Source: Alphaproteobacteria bacterium UBA7371
GTDB lineage: Bacteria > Pseudomonadota > Alphaproteobacteria > UBA8317
DNA length: 7,271 nt
Direction: 5' to 3'
NCBI GenBank assembly: GCA_002469865.1
Contig: DKOD01000014.1
Coordinates: 1 to 7,271 of the forward strand
This document shows, in pieces, positions 1 to 7,271 of the stretch. Position 1 is the stretch's first letter, and each line of letters opens with the position of its first letter. The notes beneath the pieces were generated by a model, which saw only the letters and a list, made by a program, of their open reading frames with translations, did no database searches and was not told where the DNA came from. A program made the position numbers and the translations under genes.

Positions 1-162
1 AGGCTTTTTGGATTCCATCTGCTCAGCTGGTTTGGACAAAATATTATCGGCAGTTGGCATATCGGGTGGGTTGGATGTTTTGTCGTCCGACAGAAATACG
101 AAAGCCAAAAGGGCGGCCAGCAGAAGCGCGCCAATAATCAAGATGGGGCCAAAAGATTTCAT
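1..162 (-). CDS. Unrecognised small membrane-anchored protein, 3' part outside window
   Basis: I do not recognise this gene. Reading leftwards from an ATG at 162, the frame is open for all 54 codons to the window edge, so the C-terminus is missing. The protein starts MKSFGP, followed by a hydrophobic stretch at about residues 6-24 rich in Leu, Ile and Ala. It then turns polar, with SDDK at 25-28 and a Pro-, Ser- and Lys-containing segment to residue 54. The single basic residue before the hydrophobic run suggests a signal anchor with the rest outside the cytoplasm. No cysteine follows the hydrophobic stretch, so it is not an obvious lipoprotein. The start is supported by an AGGA Shine-Dalgarno 7 nt upstream and by a gap of only 4 nt after the cimA stop, which makes it the next gene of the same transcript. 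Function cannot be inferred from what is visible. An uncleaved anchor and a cleaved signal peptide are both possible. Confidence 0.72.
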
Positions 163-166
163 GATG

Positions 167-1771
167 TTATCCTGTTTGAGACTGGGCGTGCTGGCGGTAA
201 AGTTTGTAATTGACCGCATCGATCAATGCCTGAAAAGAGGCATCGACAATATTGGGAGAAACGCCAACCGTAGTCCAGCCCTCACCAGATTGATCCATGC
301 AATCCACGAGAACTCGTGTCACTGCACCCGTACCCCCGTCCAAAATTCGTACTTTAAAATCCACAAGTTCTAGATCCTGAATATATTCAGAATAGCAACC
401 AAGATCCTTTCTCAAAGCCATGTCCAAGGCATGAACCGGGCCATTACCCTCACCCACGGACATAATTCGTTCCCCATCAACCAAGATTTTGACCGTGGCC
501 TCGGACTGGGTAACCAAATCACCCACAGCATTGAAGCGACGTTCCACGCTCACCCGAAAGGATTCCACTTCAAAATAGCTGGGCAATTGACCCAATTCCC
601 GTAAAGCAAGAACAGCAAAAGATGCATCGGCCAAATCATAGGCAAAGCCGTGATGTTCCTTATCCTTCACCACATCCAAAAGGCGGCCAATGCGATCCTC
701 TTTGCCAATCACATCAATGCCCGAAGCTTTTAAACGTGCAAGAACATTGGCCCGTCCAGCTTGGTCTGACATGGGAATGATACGCTTATTGCCTACTTCA
801 GCGGGGTCCACATGCTCATAGGTGGCCGGATCTCTTTGCACAGCAGAAACATGCAACCCACCTTTATGGGCAAAGGCTGAACGACCCACGTAAGGTTTGT
901 GGGGGTCGGGAACCCTGTTAATAATATCATCGAGGCGATGGGATAACATGGTCATATGGGGCAAACATTCTGCCACCTTACCGGTGTCAAAGCGATCCGC
1001 AAAATTTGGTTTGAGCACCAAATTGGGGATAACAACACATAAATCTGCATTGCCGCATCTCTCCCCCAGACCATTAATGGTACCCTGCACCTGGCGCGCA
1101 CCGGCATCAACGGCGGCAAGAGAATTTGCCACCGCACATCCCGTATCATTATGGCCATGAAACCCAACCTTATCGCCGCCAAACCGGTCACAGACTTTGC
1201 CCACGATTTCGTGAACGTCATCGGGCAATGTGCCACCATTGGTGTCACATAATACCACCCAGGAAACGCCTGCTACCAAGGCCGCTTCCAGACAGCGAAT
1301 TGCATAATCCTGGTTGGCACGGAAACCATCAAAAAAATGTTCCGCATCAAACATGGCCTTTTTTCCAAGCAAAACAGCATGCTCAAAGGAATCTTTAATG
1401 GCCGCGAGGTTATCCTCAAGCGTTGCCTCCAGGGCGACTTCCACCTGGTAATCCCAAGACTTGCCCACAAGGCACACATGGTCGGTTCCTGCCTGCATCA
1501 CACCTTGAAACCCAGGGTCGTTAGAAGCAGATCGGCCGACCCGACGGGTCATGCCAAAAGCCACAAGTGCAGCATTTGTTTTGGGCAAATGCGCAAAAAC
1601 TTCTGAATCAGTGGGGTTGGCACCCGGAAACCCACACTCAATATACTCAAGTCCCAATTGGTCTAATTCTTCAATAATACGAATTTTATCCGCCACAGAA
1701 AAATCCACGCCGTGGGTTTGGGCCCCATCACGCAAGGTGGTGTCAAAAATATGCACAAATTCACGTGCCAT
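167..1771 (-). CDS. cimA: (R)-citramalate synthase (LeuA/HMGL family)
   Basis: Predicted to condense pyruvate and acetyl-CoA to (R)-citramalate, a threonine-independent entry to isoleucine synthesis through 2-oxobutanoate; cytosolic. The protein has 534 residues, as expected for the long CimA type. An N-terminal HMGL-like TIM barrel carries the metal and catalytic motif TLRDGAQ (residues 12-18, with R14 and D15), HGHNDTG (205-211, metal histidines 205 and 207) and GERCGNADL (236-244, N241). The C-terminal third is a LeuA-type regulatory domain ending in the family-typical [10 protein letters not shown] stretch, so feedback control, probably by isoleucine, is expected by analogy. The start is the ATG at 1771, which overlaps the cysS stop as TGATG. 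A TTG six codons upstream is also in frame but gives an N-terminal extension inside cysS. The main alternative is 2-isopropylmalate synthase, but the early [15 protein letters not shown] sequence and the overall length fit the citramalate synthase branch better. Confidence 0.9.
170..174 (-). promoter_or_regulatory. Ribosome binding site of the membrane-anchored protein
   Basis: The minus strand reads CAGGA here, 7 nt before the ATG at 162. It lies within the last codons of cimA, so ribosomes finishing cimA cover it. This site supports the start chosen for the downstream gene, which has no other evidence for its 5' end. Confidence 0.6.
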
Positions 1772-1773
1772 CA
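1769..1773 (-). promoter_or_regulatory. TGATG stop/start overlap coupling cysS to cimA
   Basis: The cysS stop TGA (1773-1771) and the cimA ATG (1771-1769) share one base. The nearest purine-rich element, GGGAG, lies 11 nt before the ATG, farther than usual. Re-initiation by ribosomes terminating on cysS is therefore a likely way for cimA to be translated. The overlap is seen directly; the coupling is inferred. Confidence 0.7.
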
Positions 1774-3093
1774 GTCGGCATACTCCCAATCAGTTCCCTT
1801 TGGCCCATCCTTAATAAGGATACCCTTGGATAGAAGATCATCTCGTATCTGATCAGCTTTGGCAAAGTCTCGCGATTTTCGCGCATCCTGGCGGGCCTTA
1901 AGCATGGATTCAATTTCCACTTCACCAAGACGCTGATGGACGATTAAAGGCTGCTCGTCAGCATCGGCAAAACCAAGCAAATCCCACCCAAAAGCCAGTT
2001 TTCCGTGATCTTGTTCCCGGGCCCGCCGATGCATGATGGTGATGGCTAAGGGCGTGTTGAGATCATCACAAAGCGCCCCCAACAAGTCATCATCTTTCTC
2101 CCTTGGGGCGTCGGACACAAACTTACCCCAGTTTTTCACAATGGCATGGGCCTCTGATGTCCTGGCTGTTTGCCAATCCAATGGTTGCCGATAATGGGAC
2201 ATCAGCATCTGAAGTCGCAATGCTCGGCCAGCATGATCCTTGCGCAAACCCCTCATGGTCAAAAAATTACCTAAGGATTTGGACATTTTCTGACCATTCA
2301 CCATGACAAAGCCATTATGCATCCAAAAACGCGCCAAGAGCTTGTTCCCTGTTGCGCAGCAAGATTGGGCAATCTCATTTTCGTGATGCGGAAAGGTAAG
2401 GTCTATTCCACCGCCATGAACGTCAATAATCATACCCAAACATGATGCGATCATGGCCGAACATTCGATATGCCAACCGGGACGACCGCGCCCCCAGGGG
2501 CTCTCCCAACCTGGTTCACCTGCGGCAGCGGGCTTCCAAAGAACAAAATCCAAATCATGCCGCTTGTAGGATGCCACTTCCACCCGTGCCCCAGCGAGCA
2601 TGTCATCAAGACTTCGGTTGGATAACTGCCCGTAACCATCAAAACCATGCACATCAAATAGGACATGATCTTCCGCCACATAGGCGTGGCCAAGCTCGAT
2701 AAGCTTGGAAATCAGGATTAACATGTCATCAATATATTCGGTCGCACGGGGACTTAGGCTTGGATCAAGGCATCCAAGCCCTGCGACATCCTCTTGATAG
2801 ATCTCTGTTGTTTCCCGTGTGAGGGTTGCAATATCAACATGATCATGAGCCGCCTTGGCGATGATCTTGTCATCCACATCTGTGATGTTGCGCGCATAGA
2901 CCACGTGATCGGGGCCATAAAGCTCGCGCAACAGCCGATAGACAAGATCAAACACAACAGCAGGCCGTCCATTACCGATATGGGCCTCATCATAAACGGT
3001 TGGCCCGCAAACATACATCGTCACGCGCTGGTCATTTAAAGGAACAAAATCTTCATATTGGCGTGAAAGACCATTGTAAAACCGAGCCTGCAT
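1771..3093 (-). CDS. cysS: Cysteinyl-tRNA synthetase
   Basis: Class I aminoacyl-tRNA synthetase that attaches cysteine to tRNA-Cys; cytosolic. The 440-residue protein is slightly shorter than the E. coli enzyme (461) but has all the family marks in order: MYVCGPTVYD with zinc ligand C29, the HIGN form of the HIGH signature (38-41), NITDVDDKI (69-77), WHIECSAM with zinc ligand C211, FPHHENEIAQS (234-244) with the other zinc ligands H236 and E240, and KMSKS (269-273). The C-terminal helical and anticodon-binding part is compact and ends in the usual RDDLLSKGI stretch followed by WEYAD. The ATG at 3093 lies 3 nt after the gltX stop and has GGTGG 7 nt upstream. Its stop overlaps the cimA start. 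No key residue is missing, so I regard it as the functional housekeeping enzyme. Confidence 0.97.
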   Translation of the reverse strand: MQARFYNGLSRQYEDFVPLNDQRVTMYVCGPTVYDEAHIGNGRPAVVFDLVYRLLRELYGPDHVVYARNITDVDDKIIAKAAHDHVDIATLTRETTEIYQEDVAGLGCLDPSLSPRATEYIDDMLILISKLIELGHAYVAEDHVLFDVHGFDGYGQLSNRSLDDMLAGARVEVASYKRHDLDFVLWKPAAAGEPGWESPWGRGRPGWHIECSAMIASCLGMIIDVHGGGIDLTFPHHENEIAQSCCATGNKLLARFWMHNGFVMVNGQKMSKSLGNFLTMRGLRKDHAGRALRLQMLMSHYRQPLDWQTARTSEAHAIVKNWGKFVSDAPREKDDDLLGALCDDLNTPLAITIMHRRAREQDHGKLAFGWDLLGFADADEQPLIVHQRLGEVEIESMLKARQDARKSRDFAKADQIRDDLLSKGILIKDGPKGTDWEYAD

Positions 3094-3096
3094 GGC

Positions 3097-4416
3097 TTAA
3101 CCACCAAGCCTACTGGCCACAAGTTCACGGCCCAACAACGGCAAGACTTGGGCCATTTCTGGCCCCTTATCAGCACCAGTTAATGCCAACCTTAAAGGCA
3201 TAAAGAGCTTCTTGCCTTTAAGGCCTGTTGCTTGGGAAATCGCCGCGGTCCAAGAAGACCAAGTTTCTTGCGTGAATGGCATTGAAGGAAGTTTATCCAA
3301 AGCTGCAAACAACAAATCTGCTTCGGGTTTTTCCACAACCCGAGGGCCAAACAAAAGATCATGCCATTTCTCAACATCTTGCAATTTGGTGATGTTGCCA
3401 CGAACCACGGGCCAAAGTTCTGACATATTTTCCAATGGCGCGAGACGATGCGCCACCTCTTCAAATTCAAGACCTGCGAGGATTCTGGCATTAATTTGGT
3501 CCAATTCATTGACCAACAAACGCGCCGGCGCCTTGGACAAACGGTCCAACCGGAATCCCTTGGTCAAATTCAAAGCATGTGCGGTTGGTTCAATTTGCTC
3601 TCCATGACCAAGCTGGGCCAAATAGCATAGAAGTGCGCCTGGTTCATAACCCTCTTCCCGTAACCCCCGCAAAGAGAGGGACCCAAGTCGTTTGGACAAT
3701 GGACCACCATGTTCATCCACCAGCATGGAGTGATGGGCGAAAGCTGGTGCATGGCCCCCAAGAGCTTCAAATATTTGAATTTGAACCGCGCTATTTGATT
3801 CGTGGTCATCGCCCCTGATGACATGGGTGATGTTGAAATCCAAATCATCCACCACCGAGCCAAGGGTATAAAGATAAGAGCCATCGGCTCTAATAAGCAC
3901 GGGGTCTGAGAGAGAACCTGCATCAATAGTCACGTCACCACGAATGGCATCATGAAACTTGATGGGTTTTTGGTCCAACAAAAACCGCCAATGGGGTTTA
4001 ATACCGCCTGCCTCAAGCCGTTCGCGATCCGACAAGCTCAATTTTAATGCTGCACGATCATAAACGGGCGGAATAGATTGGGCGCGTTGAATTTTGCGTT
4101 TCTTTTCTAATTCTTCCGACGTTTCGTAACAAGGATAGAGTCGCCCAGACGCGATCAAAAGGTCACGGGCTTGGTTGTATTTTTCGATGCGCTTGGACTG
4201 AAATGCGGTCTCATCATAATCAAGACCAAGCCAGGCGAGATCTTCCTTGATGCCATCAATATATTCCTGTCGCGACCTCTCCCTATCGGTGTCATCAAAG
4301 CGCAAAAGAAAAGACCCTTTGGTGCTCCGGGCATGGAGCCAATTCAGCAGCGCCGTGCGGAGGTTGCCAATATGAATATGTCCGGTGGGGCTAGGGGCAA
4401 AACGAACGCGGGTCAT
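3097..4416 (-). CDS. gltX: Glutamyl-tRNA synthetase, compact alphaproteobacterial-like form
   Basis: Class I synthetase that charges tRNA-Glu, and in bacteria using the GatCAB route sometimes also tRNA-Gln; cytosolic. At 439 residues it is shorter than the E. coli enzyme (471). It begins with RFAPSPTGHIHIGNLRTAL, whose HIGN (15-18) is the HIGH signature. It continues with FDDTDRERS (40-48), YPCYET (94-99), VIRGDDHESN (199-208) in place of the commoner RGEDH form, and PLSKR (239-243), where the first Lys of KLSKR is Pro but the second, K242, is kept. The four-ligand zinc cluster of the E. coli enzyme is absent; only C96 remains. These variants resemble the second GluRS type of Alphaproteobacteria as I remember it, so a paralogue elsewhere in the genome and a discriminating or tRNA-Gln-specific role are possible. 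The start follows nadE by 14 nt and has only a weak AGAAAGA element upstream. Confidence 0.95.
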   Translation of the reverse strand: MTRVRFAPSPTGHIHIGNLRTALLNWLHARSTKGSFLLRFDDTDRERSRQEYIDGIKEDLAWLGLDYDETAFQSKRIEKYNQARDLLIASGRLYPCYETSEELEKKRKIQRAQSIPPVYDRAALKLSLSDRERLEAGGIKPHWRFLLDQKPIKFHDAIRGDVTIDAGSLSDPVLIRADGSYLYTLGSVVDDLDFNITHVIRGDDHESNSAVQIQIFEALGGHAPAFAHHSMLVDEHGGPLSKRLGSLSLRGLREEGYEPGALLCYLAQLGHGEQIEPTAHALNLTKGFRLDRLSKAPARLLVNELDQINARILAGLEFEEVAHRLAPLENMSELWPVVRGNITKLQDVEKWHDLLFGPRVVEKPEADLLFAALDKLPSMPFTQETWSSWTAAISQATGLKGKKLFMPLRLALTGADKGPEMAQVLPLLGRELVASRLGG

Positions 4417-4430
4417 CGATCAAAGTCTTT

Positions 4431-6059
4431 CTAAAAAGGGCTGCAGTTGGTGATTGGATAGCGCCGTTCTCGGGTGAACATCATTTTGCTCATCTTGGGC
4501 CCTGGGGCTGCTTGGGAACGTTTGTATTCGCTTATGCGCAGAAGTCTTGCAACCTTCGCCACAAAGCCGGCTTCATGACCAGCAGCAACAACATCATCAG
4601 GGCTTGCCTGCAACTCAATCAATTGGTGCAATATATCATCGAGAACCTCATAACTGCCCAGGGATTCTTCATCCTTTTGGTCTGGACGCAGTTCTGCAGA
4701 AGGTGGCTTGCTTATAACCCTTTCAGGCATCACCAAATCATCTGGGCCCAAATGATCGGGAAGAATTTTGCCATCATTGCGCAAGCGGCACATCGCAAAA
4801 ACATCTGTTTTGTAGATGTCCTTGATGGGCGCAAAAGCACCACACATATCCCCATAAAGGGTGGCATATCCGGTGGCATATTCAGATTTGTTGCCTGTGG
4901 TAAGCACCAATGCACCCGTCATGTTGGAGCGCGTCATCACCAGCATGCCACGTAGCCTTGACTGTATATTTTCCTCGGCAAGCGCACCAGCAGCGCCGTG
5001 TTTTTTTGTCTGTGTTACACCACAAAGCTGCTCAAAGGCCTGGTCTATATCCTGTCGCAACAAAGGTATTTCCAGCAATTGTGAAATTCGTTGCGCATCC
5101 TCAAGGCTTTCTTGGGAGGTAAATCTTGTGGGCATCATGATGGCTTCGACATGCTTTGCACCCAGGGCATCAACAGCCATGGACGCCACAAGCGCGGAAT
5201 CGATGCCGCCAGAAAGACCCAGCAATACATCTGAAAATCCGTTTTTGTGGACATAATCCCTGACAGCTTGCACACAGGCAGCATAATCAAGAGCAAGACC
5301 ATCAAGAGGCAACAATTCCGGGGCCGCACGAAGATTTTGACCAGGATCAATAACGTCAAAATATTCACACATGCTGGGCATTTGCATGGCCAATGTTCGG
5401 TCAGCGTTCAGCATGAAAGAATTTCCATCAAACACAAGATTGTCCTGACCACCCACCAAATTCAAGTAAAGGAGCGGAAGGTTGTTCTCCACAACCCTGG
5501 CCATGGCTTGATTGAGACGCTCTTCCTGTTTGCCCCGCTCATGGGGGCTACCGTTGAGCACAACAAATATTTCCGCACCAGATTCTGCCAACGCATCAGC
5601 AACATCCTCGGACCACATGTCCTCACAGGTCATGACGCCAAGTTTGTGGCCCTTCACCATGATCGGGCCAGGAACCCCACCAGCCAAAAAAATGCGCGGG
5701 TCATCAAAAACGCCATGGTCGGGTAATTTATGCTTGGCGCGGACATCCCGCACCTGGCCTTCGGCGATATGCAAAACGCAATTGTACCATCCGCCTTCAA
5801 CCAGCCACGGGCTTCCCAACAAAATATCGGGTCCATCAGCCACTATGCCCGCGAAATGCTGCACCTCATCAAGGATTGTTTGACGAAAAGAAGGTTTGTT
5901 GAGCAGATCTTCTAGCGGATAACCCGTGGAAAAGCATTCAGGTGCCACCACCACATCGCAAGCATGGCCGTGCAAGCCAACCATCTCAGCCAACCTGTTC
6001 AGATTGCCCCTTACATCACCAACAATGGGGTTCGATTGCCACAAACCAAACTTCAGCAT
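4431..6059 (-). CDS. nadE: Glutamine-dependent NAD+ synthetase
   Basis: Makes NAD+ from nicotinic acid adenine dinucleotide and ATP, using ammonia released from glutamine; last step of NAD+ biosynthesis, cytosolic. The 542-residue protein is a full two-domain enzyme. The N-terminal nitrilase-type glutaminase domain (about 1-250) shows the expected catalytic triad: E41 in APECFSTGYP, K109 in RAKHKLPDHGVFD, and C145 in MTCEDMW. The C-terminal synthetase domain carries the ATP pyrophosphatase P-loop SGGIDS (283-288), TTGNKSEYATGY (387-398), the SKPPSAELRPDQ segment (450-461) and the late EYKRSQAAPGPK and RERRYPITN motifs (511-538). The domain order matches the bacterial ammonia-channelling form, so no separate ammonia supply is needed. 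The ATG at 6059 has AGGA 7 nt upstream. The last four residues (CSPF) are a little unlike the usual ending, which I see as ordinary variation. Confidence 0.96.
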   Translation of the reverse strand: MLKFGLWQSNPIVGDVRGNLNRLAEMVGLHGHACDVVVAPECFSTGYPLEDLLNKPSFRQTILDEVQHFAGIVADGPDILLGSPWLVEGGWYNCVLHIAEGQVRDVRAKHKLPDHGVFDDPRIFLAGGVPGPIMVKGHKLGVMTCEDMWSEDVADALAESGAEIFVVLNGSPHERGKQEERLNQAMARVVENNLPLLYLNLVGGQDNLVFDGNSFMLNADRTLAMQMPSMCEYFDVIDPGQNLRAAPELLPLDGLALDYAACVQAVRDYVHKNGFSDVLLGLSGGIDSALVASMAVDALGAKHVEAIMMPTRFTSQESLEDAQRISQLLEIPLLRQDIDQAFEQLCGVTQTKKHGAAGALAEENIQSRLRGMLVMTRSNMTGALVLTTGNKSEYATGYATLYGDMCGAFAPIKDIYKTDVFAMCRLRNDGKILPDHLGPDDLVMPERVISKPPSAELRPDQKDEESLGSYEVLDDILHQLIELQASPDDVVAAGHEAGFVAKVARLLRISEYKRSQAAPGPKMSKMMFTRERRYPITNCSPF

Positions 6060-6066
6060 GGCATTG

Positions 6067-6070
6067 TCCT
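6067..6070 (-). promoter_or_regulatory. Ribosome binding site of nadE
   Basis: The minus strand reads AGGA with 7 nt to the nadE ATG at 6059. It overlaps the stop codon (TAG, 6071-6069) of the mini-ORF described separately, so a ribosome leaving that ORF would sit directly on this site. Confidence 0.6.
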
Positions 6071-6098
6071 AACTGGCCACCGAGGCCTTGGGGCTCAT
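6069..6098 (-). other. Possible 9-codon leader ORF before nadE
   Basis: The 60-nt gap between the DAHP synthase gene and nadE contains ATG at 6098 and TAG at 6071-6069, encoding MSPKASVAS. A GAGG element (6105-6108) lies 6 nt before this ATG, a good distance for translation start. The stop falls inside the nadE ribosome binding site. No run of one amino acid is present that would point to classical attenuation, and no terminator is visible. An ORF this short can arise by chance, so I give it low confidence; if real, its likeliest role is to carry ribosomes to nadE. Confidence 0.25.
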
Positions 6099-6119
6099 CA
6101 CACGCCTCACAACACCAAA

Positions 6120-7271
6120 TTATCTGGCAAGCTCATCGCAGATGAGGAACGATAATTCCAAGGCTTGGGAAGCATTTAACCTTGGGTCACAATGGGTGTG
6201 GTACCTGTTTTCCAGATCATTCTCATCAATTCCTGCAACACCACCCAAACATTCAGTCACATCCTTACCCGTCATTTCAATATGAATGCCACCAGGATGG
6301 GTGGATTCAGCATGATGGACCTCAAAGAAGCCCTTCACCTCATCCAAAATCCGATCAAATGGACGGGTCTTATACCCGGTGCTGGCCTTAATGGTGTTGC
6401 CATGCATGGGGTCACATGACCAAACAACATGACGGCCTTCATCGCGAATTTTGCGCACAAGATTTGGCAAGCCATCACGAACATTGTCATTACCAAACCG
6501 GCTTATCAACACGATACGGCCGGCCATGTTATTTGGATTCAAGATGTCAATCAAACGGATCAACTCATCAGGATCCAGTGATGGACCGCATTTGATACCA
6601 ATGGGGTTATCCACACCACGACAAAATTCCACATGGGCACCATCTGGCTGACGCGTTCTGTCGCCAATCCATATCATATGTGCAGAGGTATCAACCCAAC
6701 GATTACTGGTTGAATCCACCCGGGTCATGGCCTGTTCATAGGGCAGAAGAAGCGCCTCATGGGAGGTGTAAAATTCTGTTTGGGACAGCGAGGGTGTGTT
6801 TTCAGAGGTAATGCCACAAGCTTTCATGAACGCCAAAGCATCACCAATATGATCTGCATAGGCAGCATATTGGAGGCTTTCTTCAGAACCACCCACAAAG
6901 TCCAAATTCCAACTATGCACCCGATTGAGATCTGCATAGCCACCTTGTGCAAAGGCCCGAAGAAGGTTGAGGGTGGAAGCGGCCTGGGAATAAGCCGTGA
7001 GCATCCTGCGCGGATCTGGCTGACGCGCAGCGTCAACAAATTCCATGCCATTGATGATATCACCGCGGTAGCTGGGCAATTCAACACCAGCTTGCTGTTC
7101 CACAGGTGATGAACGTGGTTTGGCAAACTGGCCAGCCATTCGACCAACCTTCACAACGGGCTTTTTGGCAGCATAGGTCATCACAACAGCCATCTGCAAA
7201 AGAACCCGAAAAGTATCCCGAATGTTGTCGGGATGAAATTCCAAAAAGCTCTCGGCGCAATCGCCACCTTG
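6120..7271 (-). CDS. Class II 3-deoxy-7-phosphoheptulonate (DAHP) synthase, N-terminus outside window
   Basis: Condenses phosphoenolpyruvate and erythrose 4-phosphate to DAHP, the first step of the shikimate pathway to aromatic amino acids; cytosolic. The frame is open to the right edge, giving 383 residues and a complete C-terminus. The first visible residues are QGGDCAESF, the class II hallmark containing the metal cysteine (visible residue 5). Further motifs are KPVVKVGRMAGQFAKPRS (37-54), NRWVDTSAHMIWIGDRTRQ (190-208), GIKCGPS (225-231), SRFGNDN (257-263), DPMHGNT (287-293) with metal-binding H290, HIEMTGKDVTECLGG (330-344) with E332, and CDPRLNASQALEL (361-373) with D362. Their spacing matches the metal ligands of the Mycobacterium tuberculosis enzyme (C87, H369, E411, D441) to within three residues. 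By that comparison about 70-80 N-terminal residues lie outside the window. A TTG at 7244 lies within the conserved core and is not a start. Allosteric control by aromatic amino acids cannot be judged without the N-terminus. Confidence 0.95.
   Translation of the reverse strand, partial: QGGDCAESFLEFHPDNIRDTFRVLLQMAVVMTYAAKKPVVKVGRMAGQFAKPRSSPVEQQAGVELPSYRGDIINGMEFVDAARQPDPRRMLTAYSQAASTLNLLRAFAQGGYADLNRVHSWNLDFVGGSEESLQYAAYADHIGDALAFMKACGITSENTPSLSQTEFYTSHEALLLPYEQAMTRVDSTSNRWVDTSAHMIWIGDRTRQPDGAHVEFCRGVDNPIGIKCGPSLDPDELIRLIDILNPNNMAGRIVLISRFGNDNVRDGLPNLVRKIRDEGRHVVWSCDPMHGNTIKASTGYKTRPFDRILDEVKGFFEVHHAESTHPGGIHIEMTGKDVTECLGGVAGIDENDLENRYHTHCDPRLNASQALELSFLICDELAR

Noticed and set aside
8..373. 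Plus-strand open frame of 121 codons at the left end
   Set aside because: It lies antisense to the membrane-anchored protein and the end of cimA. Its translation has no recognisable domain and no good ribosome binding site, while both minus-strand frames are well supported.
1772..1789. Earlier TTG start for cimA at 1789
   Set aside because: It would add six residues encoded inside the cysS end. The ATG at 1771 overlaps the cysS stop as TGATG, and the family's N-terminus normally begins close to the TLRDG motif.
4485..4496. KMSK sequence near the C-terminus of nadE, resembling the aminoacyl-tRNA synthetase KMSKS signature
   Set aside because: It sits in the conserved end of NAD+ synthetase between the QAAPGPK and RRYPITN segments. 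The similarity to the synthetase motif is coincidental and is not a fused or remnant synthetase domain.
5247..5726. Plus-strand open frame of 159 codons, the longest on that strand
   Set aside because: It is fully antisense to the glutaminase half and P-loop region of nadE, where the minus-strand reading shows every catalytic motif. The plus-strand product shows none.
6075..6087. GGCC-TCGGT-GGCC inverted repeat as a terminator after the DAHP synthase gene
   Set aside because: The stem has only 4 bp, does not extend further, and no run of T follows on the minus strand, so intrinsic termination is unlikely.
7242..7244. TTG at 7244 as the start of the DAHP synthase
   Set aside because: The frame stays open to the window edge and upstream codons encode the essential QGGDCAE motif, so the true start is outside the window.

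Overview
The window holds six genes, all on the minus strand and packed almost without gaps. It looks like part of one operon or a tightly linked cluster from a Gram-negative bacterium, most likely an alphaproteobacterium. That placement is an inference from three things: the run nadE-gltX-cysS-cimA, the form of the glutamyl-tRNA synthetase (no zinc-cysteine cluster, a DDH instead of EDH pocket motif, a Leu-Ser-Lys-Arg signature without the leading Lys), and the class II DAHP synthase. Base composition looks close to balanced by eye and even along the window. I see no mobile element, CRISPR array, tRNA, rRNA or large non-coding region.

In transcription order (right to left in + coordinates) the genes are: a class II DAHP synthase, cut at its N-terminus by the window edge (6120-7271); a 60-nt gap that could encode a 9-codon mini-ORF; glutamine-dependent NAD+ synthetase nadE (4431-6059); a 14-nt gap; glutamyl-tRNA synthetase gltX (3097-4416); a 3-nt gap; cysteinyl-tRNA synthetase cysS (1771-3093); a TGATG stop/start overlap; citramalate synthase cimA (167-1771); a 4-nt gap; and the first 54 codons of an unrecognised small membrane-anchored protein that runs off the left edge (1-162).

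The five recognised genes are core metabolism and translation: entry to the shikimate pathway, last step of NAD+ synthesis, charging of Glu and Cys tRNAs, and a threonine-independent entry to isoleucine synthesis. The spacing suggests translational coupling from nadE through the small membrane protein. All five have their expected catalytic motifs, and none of the four complete genes shows a frameshift. The window is mostly ordinary housekeeping DNA. The parts not explained by known families are the membrane-anchored protein at the left edge and the short leader-like ORF before nadE. I found no convincing undescribed system.
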